64,000 bases of DNA from Oricola sp. (GCF_022763245.1 NZ_JALEGV010000040.1:496001-560000), one strand, 5' to 3'. Positions 1 to 9,466 are shown, numbered from the stretch's first letter. The notes: generated from the sequence alone by a model not told the origin. A program made the numbers and translations.

Positions 1-864
1 CGCCGAAACGGCGACCGAGGTGCCGATCAGGACGGCGAGCGACGCGACCGCCATCGGCTCGAAACCGTCATCGTTCAGCGCCTTGATCGACAGGGCGCCG
101 GAGCGTTTCGACAGCCCCTCTCCCGTCGTCGTCGTCAGGAGATTGTGGTGACCGAATTCCGGCGCGACCGCGCCCAGCGCCCGGAACAGCGCGATCTGCG
201 CGCCGGTGTTGGTGACGTGATCGTCGCCGCGGATCACGTGGGTGACGCCCATGTCGATGTCATCGACGACGGACGGCAGCGTGTAGAGATAGGTGCCGTC
301 CTCGCGGATGAGCACCGGGTCCGACATGGAGGCGAGATCGACGGTCTGCGGCCCGCGCACGACATCGTCCCACTGCACCCCGGTGCGCTGCGTCTCGAAC
401 GGGGTGTCCGCGAAGTTCGGCAGCAGGAAGCGCCAATGCGGGCGGCGTCCCTCGGCTTCGAGCGCGGCACGGTCCTCGTCGGTGAGTTTCAGCGCCTCGC
501 GGCCGTAGACGGGCGGCAGCTTGCGCGACAGCCGGATCTTGCGCCGCCGGTCCAGTTCCTCCGCCGTTTCGTAGCAGGGATAGAGCAGGCCCGCCTGTTT
601 GAGTTTCTCGGCGGCCGCGTCATGCGCCGCGGCGCGTTTCGACTGGTACTCGATGCGATGCGGATGCACGCCGAGCCATGTCAGGTCCGCCGCGATCTGG
701 TCGGCATATTCCTGCCGGGAACGCGCCGTGTCCGTGTCATCGAACCGCAGGACGAACCGGCCCTCATGCTTCAGCGCGTAGAGCCAGTTGAACAGCGCGG
801 TGCGCACATTGCCGATATGGATATTGCCGGTGGGCGACGGCGCGAAACGGACGGTGACGGACAT
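1..864 (-). CDS. gltX: Glutamate--tRNA ligase, 3' end outside the window
   Basis: Charges tRNA with glutamate in the cytoplasm. The ATG is at 864 and the frame stays open to position 1, so 288 N-terminal residues are visible and the C-terminal anticodon-binding part is cut off. Class I synthetase signatures are present: the HIGH-type motif reads GNIHIGN near residue 13 and the KMSKS-type motif reads GLSKR near residue 253. The opening VRFAPSPTG is typical. Many alphaproteobacteria carry two gltX genes, and the short insert-poor N-terminus resembles the second, GltX2-like type, but this cannot be settled from a partial sequence. The length before KMSKS argues against the shorter glutamyl-Q tRNA(Asp) synthetase. 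Confidence 0.93.
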   Translation of the reverse strand, partial: MSVTVRFAPSPTGNIHIGNVRTALFNWLYALKHEGRFVLRFDDTDTARSRQEYADQIAADLTWLGVHPHRIEYQSKRAAAHDAAAEKLKQAGLLYPCYETAEELDRRRKIRLSRKLPPVYGREALKLTDEDRAALEAEGRRPHWRFLLPNFADTPFETQRTGVQWDDVVRGPQTVDLASMSDPVLIREDGTYLYTLPSVVDDIDMGVTHVIRGDDHVTNTGAQIALFRALGAVAPEFGHHNLLTTTTGEGLSKRSGALSIKALNDDGFEPMAVASLAVLIGTSVAVSA

Positions 865-917
865 GCGGTCTGCTTTCGGATCGTGGGAATGCGCCTGCGG
901 TTAGCCTTGCCCGGCAC

Positions 918-2153
918 TCATTGCAAGGCTTGTCCCTCGGTCGCGGCGTTGCGGGCGGCGAGACGCAGGGAAACGAAGAACAGGACGACGCTGGCCATGA
1001 TGCAATAGAGGCCCATCGCGAAGACCTGCGCCGGGTAGGAAACCTGCATGTCGATCAGCGCGCCGGTGAGGCCCGGGCCCATGGCGGTGGAAAACACCAT
1101 CGCGGCCACCGTCAGCGAGCGGATCGAGCCGAGATGCGCGGTTCCGTAGACCTCCGGCCACAAGGCGCCGAACAGGGTGCTAGAGAAGCCGTAGGAGATG
1201 CCGAGCAAGCCCATGAAGATGAAGGGCGCCCAGGTTGCCGGCGAGATCGCCAGCACGATGCAGGCGCCGGCCAGCGGCAGCAGGAAGCTCGGCAGGAGCC
1301 GCACGGCCGAAAGCCGGTCGACGAGCGATCCGCAGATCAGGGCGAAGACGATCGTCATGCCCGACATCAGCGCGAAGGACGCGGCGAAATCGTCCAGCGA
1401 CCAGCCGCGCAACTCGACGAGATAGATCTGGTGGAAGAAGATCGTCGTGCCGATGAAGGGCGGCGCCATGACGCCGACGAGCATCAGCCAGAACGCGGGA
1501 TCGCGCAGCACCTCGCCGCGTGTCCAGTCTCGCGCGGCGGCGGCCTTCGGTTCCGGATCGGAGGCCTGCGGCACCCGTTCGCGCCGATAGAGCGCCGCAA
1601 TCGCCGGCAGCGCGACGACGATCAGCAGGCAAGCGCCGGCGACCCAGCTCATCCGCCAGCCGATGGCGCCCGCGACAAGGACGAAGAGCAGCGGGAACGT
1701 CGCTTCGCCGGTGTTCTGGCCGAGCGCGACCAGCGAGATCGCGCGCCCGCGATTGGCCGCGAACCAGCGCGCGGTGGCGGTCATCGCGTTCTGCGTCATC
1801 ATCCCCTGCCCGAACAGCCGCAGGATATAGATGACCCCGACGAGCGTGACGATGTGATGGGAAAACGCCATGGCGACGGACCCGGCGGCCAGCAGCGGGA
1901 TGATGATGAGCGTCACATGGAACGGGCTGAACCGGTCGACCAGCCTGCCGACCCATGTCAGCGAAAGCGCGCTCGCCAGCGTCGCTGCCATGTAGATCAG
2001 GCCGAATTGGCCGTGCGACAGGTCGTATTCGGCCCGGATGTTACCCGCCGACAGAGAAATGAAATAGGTCTGGCCGAAGGCGGAAAAGAGCGTCAGCAGG
2101 AACCCGCCGACGAGCCAGCGCGCATTGGAAAAGAGGAACGAAAAGAAAGACAT
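918..2153 (-). CDS. MFS transporter, paralogue of the gene at 2996-4234
   Basis: A 411-residue, about 12-helix major facilitator protein of the inner membrane. The start at 2153 is chosen because its N-terminus (MSFFSFLFSNARWLVGGFLL) aligns directly with the paralogue at 2996-4234. The open frame extends upstream to 2378 but that extension is basic, non-membrane sequence. The usual MFS loop motif between helices 2 and 3 appears as GRLVDRFSP. The two paralogues share motifs such as the conserved ARW...NRG loop, and both end in a short polar tail. Substrate is unknown; the family resembles monocarboxylate/oxalate-formate type carriers. It is divergent from the VIT1-like gene at 2261. Confidence 0.85.
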   Translation of the reverse strand: MSFFSFLFSNARWLVGGFLLTLFSAFGQTYFISLSAGNIRAEYDLSHGQFGLIYMAATLASALSLTWVGRLVDRFSPFHVTLIIIPLLAAGSVAMAFSHHIVTLVGVIYILRLFGQGMMTQNAMTATARWFAANRGRAISLVALGQNTGEATFPLLFVLVAGAIGWRMSWVAGACLLIVVALPAIAALYRRERVPQASDPEPKAAAARDWTRGEVLRDPAFWLMLVGVMAPPFIGTTIFFHQIYLVELRGWSLDDFAASFALMSGMTIVFALICGSLVDRLSAVRLLPSFLLPLAGACIVLAISPATWAPFIFMGLLGISYGFSSTLFGALWPEVYGTAHLGSIRSLTVAAMVFSTAMGPGLTGALIDMQVSYPAQVFAMGLYCIMASVVLFFVSLRLAARNAATEGQALQ

Positions 2154-2207
2154 GGCTTGTCCTGCTGAAATAAGGCGCGAATGACGCTGTCCGGCGAACG
2201 CGGTTTG

Positions 2208-2219
2208 CGCATATATGCG
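2208..2219. promoter_or_regulatory. 12-bp perfect palindrome in the MFS/VIT1 divergent promoter region
   Basis: The sequence CGCATATATGCG is a perfect palindrome centred in the 107-bp gap between two divergent genes. The same GCATATATGC core occurs upstream of the Lrp-family gene at 36111-36120. An operator role is inferred; no bound protein is known. Confidence 0.4.
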
Positions 2220-2260
2220 GCCACAGATATGTGTGACGGGAGAGGAACCGGAACCGCGCC

Positions 2261-2986
2261 ATGAGGCTTGAGCACAAACATACCGCCGAAGCAATCCGCC
2301 GTCGCCTGCTGGACGGCAACAAGCCGAATTACCTGCGCGACTGGGTCTATGGCGGCATCGACGGGGCGGTGACGACATTCGCCATCGTCGCCGGTGTGGT
2401 CGGCGCCTCGCTCTCCGCCAAGGTGGTGATCATTCTCGGCCTGGCCAACCTGGTCGCCGACGGCATTTCGATGGCGGCGAGCAACTATTCCGGCACGAAG
2501 ACGGAAGTCGACGACCTGGAGCGGCTGCGTGCCATGGAATATCGCCACATCGCCGTCGATCCGGATGGCGAGCGCGAGGAGATCCGCCAGATCATGGCGA
2601 TCAAGGGGCTGGAAGGCGAAACGCTGGAACATGCCGTCGAGGCGATCACCTCGGACCGCGAGCGCTGGGTCGCGACGATGTTGTTCGAGGAACACGGCCA
2701 GAGCGGCACGGTGCGCGATCCGATGCGCTCCGCCATCGCGACCTTCATCGCCTTCGTCATCTGCGGCGCTGTGCCCCTCCTGCCCTACGTGCTGCTGCCG
2801 ACGGACATGGCCATGCCGGTCGCGCTGGTGATGACCTCGAGCGTGTTCTTCGCCATCGGTTCGGTGAAGAGCCGCTGGTCGCTCAATCGCTGGTGGCTCT
2901 CCGGTCTGGAGACGCTGGGGATCGGCCTCGCCGCCGCCTTCGCGGCCTTCGCCATCGGCTATCTGCTGCGCGGCTGGGCGGGATAG
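2261..2986 (+). CDS. VIT1/CCC1-family transporter
   Basis: A 241-residue inner-membrane protein of the VIT1/CCC1 family, which exports or sequesters ferrous iron and manganese in plants and yeast. The N-terminal block [18 protein letters not shown] followed by a glycine/alanine-rich helix and [17 protein letters not shown] is characteristic. An acidic, E-rich cytosolic loop (roughly residues 85-150, with several E/H pairs) sits where the family's metal-binding domain lies, and a three-helix C-terminal part follows. A GAGAGGAA ribosome site precedes the ATG. It sits alone between two paralogous MFS genes, its last codon only 10 bp from the convergent second one. Metal specificity cannot be read from the sequence. 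Confidence 0.88.
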   Translation: MRLEHKHTAEAIRRRLLDGNKPNYLRDWVYGGIDGAVTTFAIVAGVVGASLSAKVVIILGLANLVADGISMAASNYSGTKTEVDDLERLRAMEYRHIAVDPDGEREEIRQIMAIKGLEGETLEHAVEAITSDRERWVATMLFEEHGQSGTVRDPMRSAIATFIAFVICGAVPLLPYVLLPTDMAMPVALVMTSSVFFAIGSVKSRWSLNRWWLSGLETLGIGLAAAFAAFAIGYLLRGWAG

Positions 2987-2995
2987 CGGCGCGCG

Positions 2996-4234
2996 TCAGC
3001 CGGCAGCGGCGATTTCCGTTCGAAGTGCGGCGCGTCGGCGCGTGATCCGGATGACGGCGAGCATCGCGACGGCCGCAAGAATGCAATAGAGGCCCATCGC
3101 GGCGATGATCGCCGGATACGACACGCCCCGGTCGATCAGCCAACCGCTCAGGCCCGGGCCGAGCGCGGTGGAAAACACCATCAGCGCGGTGACGACGGAT
3201 TTGATCGCACCGAGATTCCTCGTCCCGTAGAGTTCCGGCCAGATCGCGCCGAAGGCGGTGGCGTAGATGCCGAATGCGGCGCCCATGCCGGCCATGTAGA
3301 CGAGAATGGACCATGCCGGCGCGACGAGTCCGATCGTCAGATTGGCGATCGCGGTGCAGACGAGCATGACCGGCAGCAGGACCGCGGAGCCGAAACGGTC
3401 GATGACCAGCCCCGCAACCACCGTCGCGGCGATCGCAAAGACCGAGATCACCGGCGTCGAACCGGCGAACTGGCCGAGCGCCCAGCCGCGCAGCTCCGTC
3501 AGATAGACCTGGTGGAAGAACACCGTGGTTCCGATCACCGGCGGCGCCATCAGCCCTGCCAGAAGCAGCCAGAACAGCGGATCGCGCAGCACCTCGCCCC
3601 GGCTCCACTGCCGCCCTTCGGCGCCGCTCTTCTTCTCGGCGGCGTTCGGCTCGCGCGGCACGCGCATCAGAAGCCAGACCGCCGGAAGGACGAAGATCAG
3701 GACGAAGCCGGCGTTGATGAGCCAACCGCCGCGCCATCCGACAAGCGCCGCGAGAGCGACAAAGCTGATCGGCATGACGCTTTCGCCGAGCTGGTGGCCC
3801 ATGGCCGCGGACGATACGGCCTTGCCGCGATTGGCCGTGAACCACCGCCCCATCGCCGTCATCGACGCATGGCTCATCAGCCCTTGTCCGAAGAAGCGCA
3901 GGCAGGCGAGCGCGATGAAGAGGACGACCGGGTCGCGCGCCTGCGACAGCGTCACCATCGCTGCCGACAACCCGGCGATGACCAGCACGGCGTAACGCTC
4001 GATGCGCATCGTGTCGGCGAACCGGCCGGCAAAGGGAATGGCCGCCGCGCTCGCCAGCGTCGCCCACATGTAGAGCCAGCCGAAGTCACCATGGCTCAGG
4101 CCCAGTTCTTCGCGAATGCCGCCACTCGACAGCGCGATGAAGAAGGTCTGGCCGTAGCTGGAAAACAGCGTCAGCAGGAACCCGCCGGCCAGCCAGCGGG
4201 CGTTTTCGCGCAGGAAAGAAGGAAAAGCGACCAA
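2996..4234 (-). CDS. MFS transporter, paralogue of the gene at 918-2153
   Basis: A 412-residue major facilitator protein. The only start that preserves the N-terminus shared with its paralogue is a TTG at 4234, since an in-frame stop lies three codons upstream. The opening residues then read VAFPSFLRENARWLAGGFLL. About 12 hydrophobic segments, the GRFADTMRIE inter-helix loop and the GRWFTANRGKA loop match the paralogue position by position. The weak ribosome site and TTG start suggest modest translation. Function and substrate are unknown. The pair probably arose by duplication, with the VIT1-like gene between the copies. Confidence 0.83.
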   Translation of the reverse strand: MVAFPSFLRENARWLAGGFLLTLFSSYGQTFFIALSSGGIREELGLSHGDFGWLYMWATLASAAAIPFAGRFADTMRIERYAVLVIAGLSAAMVTLSQARDPVVLFIALACLRFFGQGLMSHASMTAMGRWFTANRGKAVSSAAMGHQLGESVMPISFVALAALVGWRGGWLINAGFVLIFVLPAVWLLMRVPREPNAAEKKSGAEGRQWSRGEVLRDPLFWLLLAGLMAPPVIGTTVFFHQVYLTELRGWALGQFAGSTPVISVFAIAATVVAGLVIDRFGSAVLLPVMLVCTAIANLTIGLVAPAWSILVYMAGMGAAFGIYATAFGAIWPELYGTRNLGAIKSVVTALMVFSTALGPGLSGWLIDRGVSYPAIIAAMGLYCILAAVAMLAVIRITRRRAALRTEIAAAG

Positions 4235-4317
4235 TACGGATTACTCAGTGCGAAACAATATCTCGCCACGTGGTCTCGATCGACGACCCTGCCGACCAGA
4301 CTGCGGCATCTGCAATT

Positions 4318-4842
4318 CTATTCAATCTCTATGTGGCCCTTGTCGAAATTTGCCAAGCCGAGCTTCAACTCCTCGATGACGATCGGATCAGTTTCGCGTT
4401 CAATTTGCGCATGGACAAACTCGCGGTCACGGAATGCGCCCCTGACGAGCTTCCTGCAGAAATAGATGGCCGCTGAACGTCGCACGGCGACTGACTTGTC
4501 GACGATCAGCTTGGTCGCGACTTTCAGACCCAGGGGTTCAGGAGCTTGCTGCGCCCAAATCGCCGCCTTGTTGCGCATTCTGCGATCTTTGTTGTCCGAC
4601 AGGGACACAAGATACTCCTGTGCCTGCGGATATCGCTTTGCAAGAAACTCGATCGCCGCTTCCGCAAGTGCTGACCCGCCTTCAAAAAGCTCCACCAACT
4701 CTTCGAAAAGCAGAGGAATAATGCGACCCTGAGCTTCGATTGCCCAGTAGGCGTCGATGATGTCGCGTTCCTCGGCGTTTGGAGACCGCTTCTGGTAGCG
4801 TTCAAACACCCTGAGGGAATTGTCGCGGTCTATGTAGAACAC
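4318..4842 (-). CDS. Small alpha-helical protein, possible HEAT-like repeats
   Basis: A 174-residue soluble protein beginning with GTG three bases after the nadE stop, so it may be translated by coupling to nadE. The sequence is almost entirely helical. Paired helices with spaced alanines and leucines (for example AAIWAQQ, KSVAVRRSAAIYFCRKL) recall HEAT/Armadillo-type repeats. No catalytic motif is recognisable. Codon choice uses more A and T at third positions than the neighbouring genes, suggesting recent acquisition or a lineage-specific gene. No function is assigned. Confidence 0.65.
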   Translation of the reverse strand: MFYIDRDNSLRVFERYQKRSPNAEERDIIDAYWAIEAQGRIIPLLFEELVELFEGGSALAEAAIEFLAKRYPQAQEYLVSLSDNKDRRMRNKAAIWAQQAPEPLGLKVATKLIVDKSVAVRRSAAIYFCRKLVRGAFRDREFVHAQIERETDPIVIEELKLGLANFDKGHIEIE

Positions 4843-4845
4843 CGC

Positions 4846-6519
4846 TCACGTCCGGTCCCGGAAGCGGTTGGTGATCGGGTAGCGCCGGTCGCGGCCGAAG
4901 TTCTTGCGGGTGATCTTCACGCCCGGCGCCGACTGGCGGCGCTTGTATTCGGCGATGTAGAGCAGATGCTCGATCCGGTGGACGAGGTCGCGGTCATGGC
5001 CGCGCGCGACGATGTCGTCGACCGCCATCTCGTGTTCGACGAGGCATTCGAGAATGTCGTCGAGCACCGGATAAGGCGGCAGCGAATCCTGGTCGGTCTG
5101 GTCGGGGCGCAGTTCCGCGGACGGTTCCTTGTCGATGATGTTCTGCGGAATGACCATGCCGGTCGGGCCGAGCGCGCCGGGCGGCGTGTGGGTGTTGCGC
5201 CAGCGCGCCAGCCCGTAGACCTGCATCTTGTAGAGGTCCTTGATCGGGTTGAAGCCGCCATTCATGTCGCCGTAGAGCGTCGCATAGCCGACGCTCATCT
5301 CGGACTTGTTGCCGGTCGTCACGACCATCGAGCCGAATTTGTTGGAGATCGCCATGAGGATCGTGCCGCGCGTGCGGCTTTGCAGGTTCTCCTCGGTGAC
5401 GCCTTCGCCCGTGCCCTCGAACATGTTGGCGAGCGACGCCATGAAGCCCTCGACCGGCGCCTTGATCGGCACGACATCGTAGCGGCAGCCGAGCATCTTC
5501 GCGCAGATCTCGGCGTCGGCGAGCGATTCCGACGACGTGTATTTGTAGGGCAGCATGATCGCGTGCAGCCGCTCCTCGCCGAGCGCATCGACGGCAAGCG
5601 CCGCACAGATGGCGGAATCGATGCCGCCCGAAAGGCCCAGCACGACGCTTTTGAAGCCGTTCTTGTTGACGTAGTCGCGCAGCCCCAGCATGCAGGCCCG
5701 GTAGTCGGCCTCCTCGCCTTCGGGAATGCGCGACATCGGCCCTTCGTCGCAGTACCAGCTCTCCTCGCCGCGCCGCCAGGTCGTCACCGTCACCTGGTCC
5801 TCGAACTGGCTCATCTGGAAGGCGAGCTTTCGATCGGCGTTGAACGCGAAGCTCGCGCCGTCGAAGACCAGTTCGTCCTGACCGCCGAGCTGGTTGGCAT
5901 AGAGGATCGGCAGGTCGCTCTGGATGACCTGCCTGATGACGATCTGGTGGCGGATGTCGATCTTGCCGCGGTAATAGGGCGAGCCGTTCGGCACCAGCAG
6001 GATTTCCGCGCCCGATTCCGCCAGCGTCTCGCAAACATCGAGATCGCCCCAGATGTCCTCGCAGACCGGAATGCCCAGCCGGACGCCGCGAAAATCGACA
6101 GGTCCCGGCATCGGGCCCGCATGAAAGACACGTTTCTCGTCGAACTCGCCGTAATTCGGGAGATCGACCTTGTGGCGCTCCGCGACCACCGCGCCGCCAT
6201 CCAGGACCATCACCGAATTGTGGCGCAGTTCGCCGCGCGCCAGTGGGACGCCGATGACGACCCCCGGCCCGCCATCCGCCGTGTCGGCCGCGAATTCCCT
6301 CACCGCCGCCTCGCAGGCCGCCAGGAAGGCCGGTTTCATGACGAGGTCCTCCGGCGGATAGCCGGAGATGAACAATTCGGTGAAGAGGATCAGATCGGCG
6401 CCGTGACGGGCCGCGTCCGCGCGCGCCTCGCGCGCCTTGGCGAGATTGCCGGCGATGTCGCCGACGGTGGGGTTCATTTGCGCGACGGCAATGCGCAAAA
6501 CGTCAGGGGCGGTGCTCAT
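4846..6519 (-). CDS. nadE: Glutamine-dependent NAD+ synthetase
   Basis: Catalyses the last step of NAD+ synthesis, amidating deamido-NAD+ with ATP and glutamine-derived ammonia. The protein is 557 residues. The N-terminal nitrilase-type glutaminase domain carries the expected Glu48 (FTELFISGYPPEDL), Lys117 (ERHKVDLPNYGEFDE) and Cys153 (GIPVCEDIW). The C-terminal synthetase domain has the ATP-pyrophosphatase P-loop SGGIDS at 297-302 and ends with the KITRKNFGRDRRYPITNRF block typical of this class. ATG at 6519. The small protein at 4318-4842 follows almost without a gap. Confidence 0.97.
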   Translation of the reverse strand: MSTAPDVLRIAVAQMNPTVGDIAGNLAKAREARADAARHGADLILFTELFISGYPPEDLVMKPAFLAACEAAVREFAADTADGGPGVVIGVPLARGELRHNSVMVLDGGAVVAERHKVDLPNYGEFDEKRVFHAGPMPGPVDFRGVRLGIPVCEDIWGDLDVCETLAESGAEILLVPNGSPYYRGKIDIRHQIVIRQVIQSDLPILYANQLGGQDELVFDGASFAFNADRKLAFQMSQFEDQVTVTTWRRGEESWYCDEGPMSRIPEGEEADYRACMLGLRDYVNKNGFKSVVLGLSGGIDSAICAALAVDALGEERLHAIMLPYKYTSSESLADAEICAKMLGCRYDVVPIKAPVEGFMASLANMFEGTGEGVTEENLQSRTRGTILMAISNKFGSMVVTTGNKSEMSVGYATLYGDMNGGFNPIKDLYKMQVYGLARWRNTHTPPGALGPTGMVIPQNIIDKEPSAELRPDQTDQDSLPPYPVLDDILECLVEHEMAVDDIVARGHDRDLVHRIEHLLYIAEYKRRQSAPGVKITRKNFGRDRRYPITNRFRDRT

Positions 6520-6748
6520 GGGCGAGCATTAGCGCGGCTCTCCCACAGGCGCAATTGCGCAGGCCGCGGTTGACTTGCAGGCCGGTGTCGTCCGATATGG
6601 CCGCGCTTTCACCAGTCAGCCTTCTTCATAGCCCTCGGCGCTCGAAAACACCGTTCCGGATTCGTCCGCGAGCGCATGGCTTTCTGCATCTCACGTCAAG
6701 ACGTCTGACCGCGCCGCTCTGCGGAGCCGCGTCACCGAAAGCACCATC

Positions 6749-7588
6749 ATGTACGAACAACTGACTGAATTTCACAAACGTCCCGCGCCGTTCTCGCGCT
6801 ACACGGCGGACACGCTCTGGACCGATGCGCATATCGCGCAACGGATGCTGGACTATCACCTCGACCCGGCCCACGACATCGCCTCGCGCAAGCCGGGCTC
6901 GATCCAGCGCATCGCCGGCTGGATCGATCGGAGGATCGGCCTGAAAGGCAAGTCCGTTTGCGATCTGGGATGCGGCCCGGGGCTCTATGCCCGGGACTTC
7001 GCCCGTCGCGGCGCGACGGTCACCGGCTGCGACTTCTCCGAAACCTCGCTGGCTCATGCGAGAGCGTGCGCCGGCGCCGACGGCCTCGATATCGCGTTTG
7101 TCCGGCTGGACTACCTAGCCGATCCCCTTCCCGGACATCAGGACCTGATCGTCCTGATCTATGGAGACATCTGCGCATTGTCGCCTGCGCAACGCCGGAC
7201 ACTGCTGGCAAAGGTCCACGCCGCGCTGAAGCCCGGCGGCCGGTTCGTTCTGGACGCCTTTGCGAAGGCGCAGTTCGCGGGATTGGAAGAAAAGACCGGT
7301 TTCGGCTTCCGGCTGATGGACGGCTTTTGGTCGGCCGAAAACTATTTCGGCTTCTCGAAGACGTTTCTCTACGCGGAAGAATCGCTTGCGCTCGACCGAT
7401 ACCTGATCGTCGAGCCGGATCGCTCATTCGAGGTCTTCAACTGGCTGCGATATTTCGAGCCTGAAGAGCTGGCGGCGGAATTGAGGGGCAGCGGTTTTGA
7501 GGTCGGGGATCCTGTCGATGCGGTCACCGGCGACCGCTGGAAGGATGCCGAAGCGATGTTCTCGATCATCGCGTCGCGGCCGGACTAG
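6749..7588 (+). CDS. Class I SAM-dependent methyltransferase
   Basis: A 279-residue cytoplasmic protein with a Rossmann-type methyltransferase core. Motif I is VCDLGCGPGLYARDFARRG around residue 70, followed by the acidic loop TGCDFSETSL that would bind the ribose of S-adenosylmethionine, and the post-motif III stretch LKPGGRFVLDAF near residue 155. The N-terminal 60 residues are aromatic and charged and may form the substrate lid. Neighbours (nadE divergent, rpsU convergent) give no clue to the substrate. A free-standing gene with its own promoter in the 229-bp gap after nadE is likely. Confidence 0.88.
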   Translation: MYEQLTEFHKRPAPFSRYTADTLWTDAHIAQRMLDYHLDPAHDIASRKPGSIQRIAGWIDRRIGLKGKSVCDLGCGPGLYARDFARRGATVTGCDFSETSLAHARACAGADGLDIAFVRLDYLADPLPGHQDLIVLIYGDICALSPAQRRTLLAKVHAALKPGGRFVLDAFAKAQFAGLEEKTGFGFRLMDGFWSAENYFGFSKTFLYAEESLALDRYLIVEPDRSFEVFNWLRYFEPEELAAELRGSGFEVGDPVDAVTGDRWKDAEAMFSIIASRPD

Positions 7589-7658
7589 CCGCGGGAACGG
7601 CGCAGCCGGCTTGGCGGGGAATCGCTTCCCCGGAGCCGGCTGCATGCCAGGCTTTCGA

Positions 7659-7886
7659 TCAGCGACGACCGCCCTTGCGTGCGATCAGGCCCTCGCGCTG
7701 TGCCAGCTTGCGCGCCTGCTTGCGGCTGCGGCGAACGGCTTCGCCCTTTTCGCGGGCGCGCTTTTCGGAGGGCTTCTCATAGGAACGGCGCGCCTTCATC
7801 TCGCGGAAAAGGCCTTCGCGCTGCATCTTCTTCTTCAGGACCCGCAGGGCCTGGTCAACGTTGTTGTCTCTGACGAGAACTTGCAA
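7659..7886 (-). CDS. rpsU: 30S ribosomal protein S21
   Basis: A 75-residue basic protein of the small ribosomal subunit, needed for 30S assembly and initiation. The start is placed at a TTG at 7886, giving [19 protein letters not shown] directly after the initiator as in other S21 proteins. An AGGA ribosome site lies about eight bases upstream. The in-frame ATG at 7898 would overlap that site and add residues absent from the family. The C-terminus is the usual Arg/Lys-rich helix ending KGGRR. Expression is leftward, from a promoter in the 314-bp gap to the right. Confidence 0.95.
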   Translation of the reverse strand: MQVLVRDNNVDQALRVLKKKMQREGLFREMKARRSYEKPSEKRAREKGEAVRRSRKQARKLAQREGLIARKGGRR

Positions 7887-8200
7887 TGGCTTCCTCATTC
7901 GGTTCGTGTTGGACACCGCACGACGTGCGGCGCCGGAGAATCGCTGCCGGGCACCACGAGGCGGCGCCGATGGCAACGTCGAAATCGCCTGATTGGACGA
8001 TACGCGCATGGCGTTCTGCCGCACACGAAATGCAAAACGGCGAGAGCCGGATCGCGGAACAGACAGACGGAAAGGGAAAGCCCCCGGCGTCTTGCGCAGC
8101 AGACCGGTTCAACGCTGCGGTCGAACCGGACAGGGCGTATATAACGACGGAAAATGAAAAATGCCACACCCGATCGAGAACGGATGAGGATGGAGGGACC
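7887..8200. other. Gene-free gap between divergent rpsU and a membrane-protein gene
   Basis: The gap should contain the rpsU promoter and that of the rightward gene at 8201. Open frames cross it but are basic and low in hydrophobic structure, and none has a ribosome site. No repeat or RNA gene was recognised. Confidence 0.5.
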
Positions 8201-8548
8201 GTGACGAGAATCTCACGCTGGGCGGCGCGCGTCATCGCCATCGCCGCGATCCTCTTCCTGTCGATGTTCGCGCTTGACGCGTTCCGGCCGGGGACGCTGT
8301 GGACGGAAGCAGCGATCGAATTTGCCGTTCACCTCCTGCCGAGCCTCGCGCTGCTGGTCGCCCTCGTCATCGCCTGGCGCATCGAGTGGCTCGGCGGCAT
8401 CCTGTTCCTATTCGCCGGCCTCTCGCCCTTCCTGCTCCTGTCGAATCCGGCTGCGGTCAATCTGATGCTGGGCGGGCCGTTGCTGGTGGCCGGCCTGCTT
8501 TTCCTGGCAAGCAACCGCCTGCGCGCCCGCAGGGAGGATCGGCGATGA
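8201..8548 (+). CDS. Small integral membrane protein
   Basis: A 115-residue protein that is almost wholly hydrophobic, with about four membrane segments and a basic C-terminal tail (NRLRARREDRR). The start is a GTG at 8201, three bases after a strong GGAGGGA ribosome site. The long in-frame extension upstream lacks coding character. Its stop overlaps the acylphosphatase start (ATGA), so the two are likely co-translated. No family with known function is recognised. Confidence 0.75.
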   Translation: MTRISRWAARVIAIAAILFLSMFALDAFRPGTLWTEAAIEFAVHLLPSLALLVALVIAWRIEWLGGILFLFAGLSPFLLLSNPAAVNLMLGGPLLVAGLLFLASNRLRARREDRR

Positions 8549-8829
8549 GCGACGAACCGAAGACCGTGTCCGTTCGGATCACGGGCCGCGTGCAGGGCGT
8601 ATGGTTCCGCGCCTGGACATCAAGGGAAGCCACGGAACTGGGTCTCAAGGGATGGGTGCGCAACGAGGCCGACGGATCGGTGTCGGCGCTCCTGTCCGGG
8701 GCGCCGGAAGCCGTCGACGCCATGATCCGGCTCCTCTGGCAGGGGCCGCCGAAGGCCGATGTCACCGATGTGAAGGTCGAGGACGCCGGACCGACGGAGG
8801 CCCTGAGCGGGTTCCAGGTCCTGCGCTGA
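8545..8829 (+). CDS. acyP: Acylphosphatase
   Basis: A 94-residue enzyme that hydrolyses carboxyl-phosphate bonds such as acetyl phosphate or carbamoyl phosphate. The signature GRVQGVWFRAW contains catalytic Arg22, and GWVRNEADGSV contains the catalytic Asn40. Length and the single ferredoxin-like domain match the family. The start overlaps the stop of the membrane protein at 8201-8548 by four bases, with GGGAGGA just upstream. Convergent with the hemerythrin-like gene six bases downstream. Confidence 0.95.
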   Translation: MSDEPKTVSVRITGRVQGVWFRAWTSREATELGLKGWVRNEADGSVSALLSGAPEAVDAMIRLLWQGPPKADVTDVKVEDAGPTEALSGFQVLR

Positions 8830-8835
8830 TCGCGC

Positions 8836-9426
8836 CTACATCAGGCCGAGCTGGTCTTCGCCACGATCGAGAATCACAGGGATGATCAGGTCCTCCTCGT
8901 CTTCCAGGTGGCGCAGCAGCATGGCGACGAGGTCCTCGGTGTCCTTTGCGTAGGAATCGGCCGCGAAGCGTGCGGCGTCCCGTCCCTCGCCGAGTTTGCC
9001 GAGAAAGGCGTTGGCGCCATGCGCATTGCGCTCCAGCGCGTCGTGGATCACGTGATGATCGCTGTCCAGCAGAGCGAAGCCGCGCTTCAGCCCGGTCTCG
9101 GCGCGGGTGAAGACCGGGAAGTAATGCAGGTCCTCGATCTGGTGGTGGCCGTGCATCTGCTGGAGGAAGAATTGCAGGCGCGGCACGAAGAAGGAGGCGA
9201 AGGGCTGCGCTTCAAGCCGCCCTTCGCGATAGTCCGAGACGCTTGAGCCGAGCATCCCGCCCAATTCGCGGAACATGTCGTGGCGCTGCAGCCAGAACTG
9301 CGCCATGTCGCCGAGATTGGCGTGGGCCTGCCACTGCGTGCGGGGATAGCGCTCCAGCAGATAGCGGAGATCGGCGGGAAGCTCCCGGCGTGTGCCGAGA
9401 GCGAGTTCGGGGGGAAGGTCTGTCAT
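8836..9426 (-). CDS. Hemerythrin HHE-domain protein
   Basis: A 196-residue soluble four-helix-bundle protein. Histidines and acidic residues in the expected spacing for a di-iron site are visible: HANLGDMAQFWLQRHDMFREL, HGHHQIEDLHYFPVF, DSDHHVIHDALE and RHLEDEEDLIIPVIL. Such domains bind oxygen or nitric oxide, or protect iron centres, and act in the cytoplasm. The histidine-rich second block makes a metal site likely. No redox or sensor partner domain is fused to it. It is separated by 40 bp from the upstream dioxygenase gene and could share its transcript. Confidence 0.85.
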   Translation of the reverse strand: MTDLPPELALGTRRELPADLRYLLERYPRTQWQAHANLGDMAQFWLQRHDMFRELGGMLGSSVSDYREGRLEAQPFASFFVPRLQFFLQQMHGHHQIEDLHYFPVFTRAETGLKRGFALLDSDHHVIHDALERNAHGANAFLGKLGEGRDAARFAADSYAKDTEDLVAMLLRHLEDEEDLIIPVILDRGEDQLGLM

Positions 9427-9466
9427 GCCAGCCTATCTGCAAACCGTTCGCCGACGGTCAAGCCCT

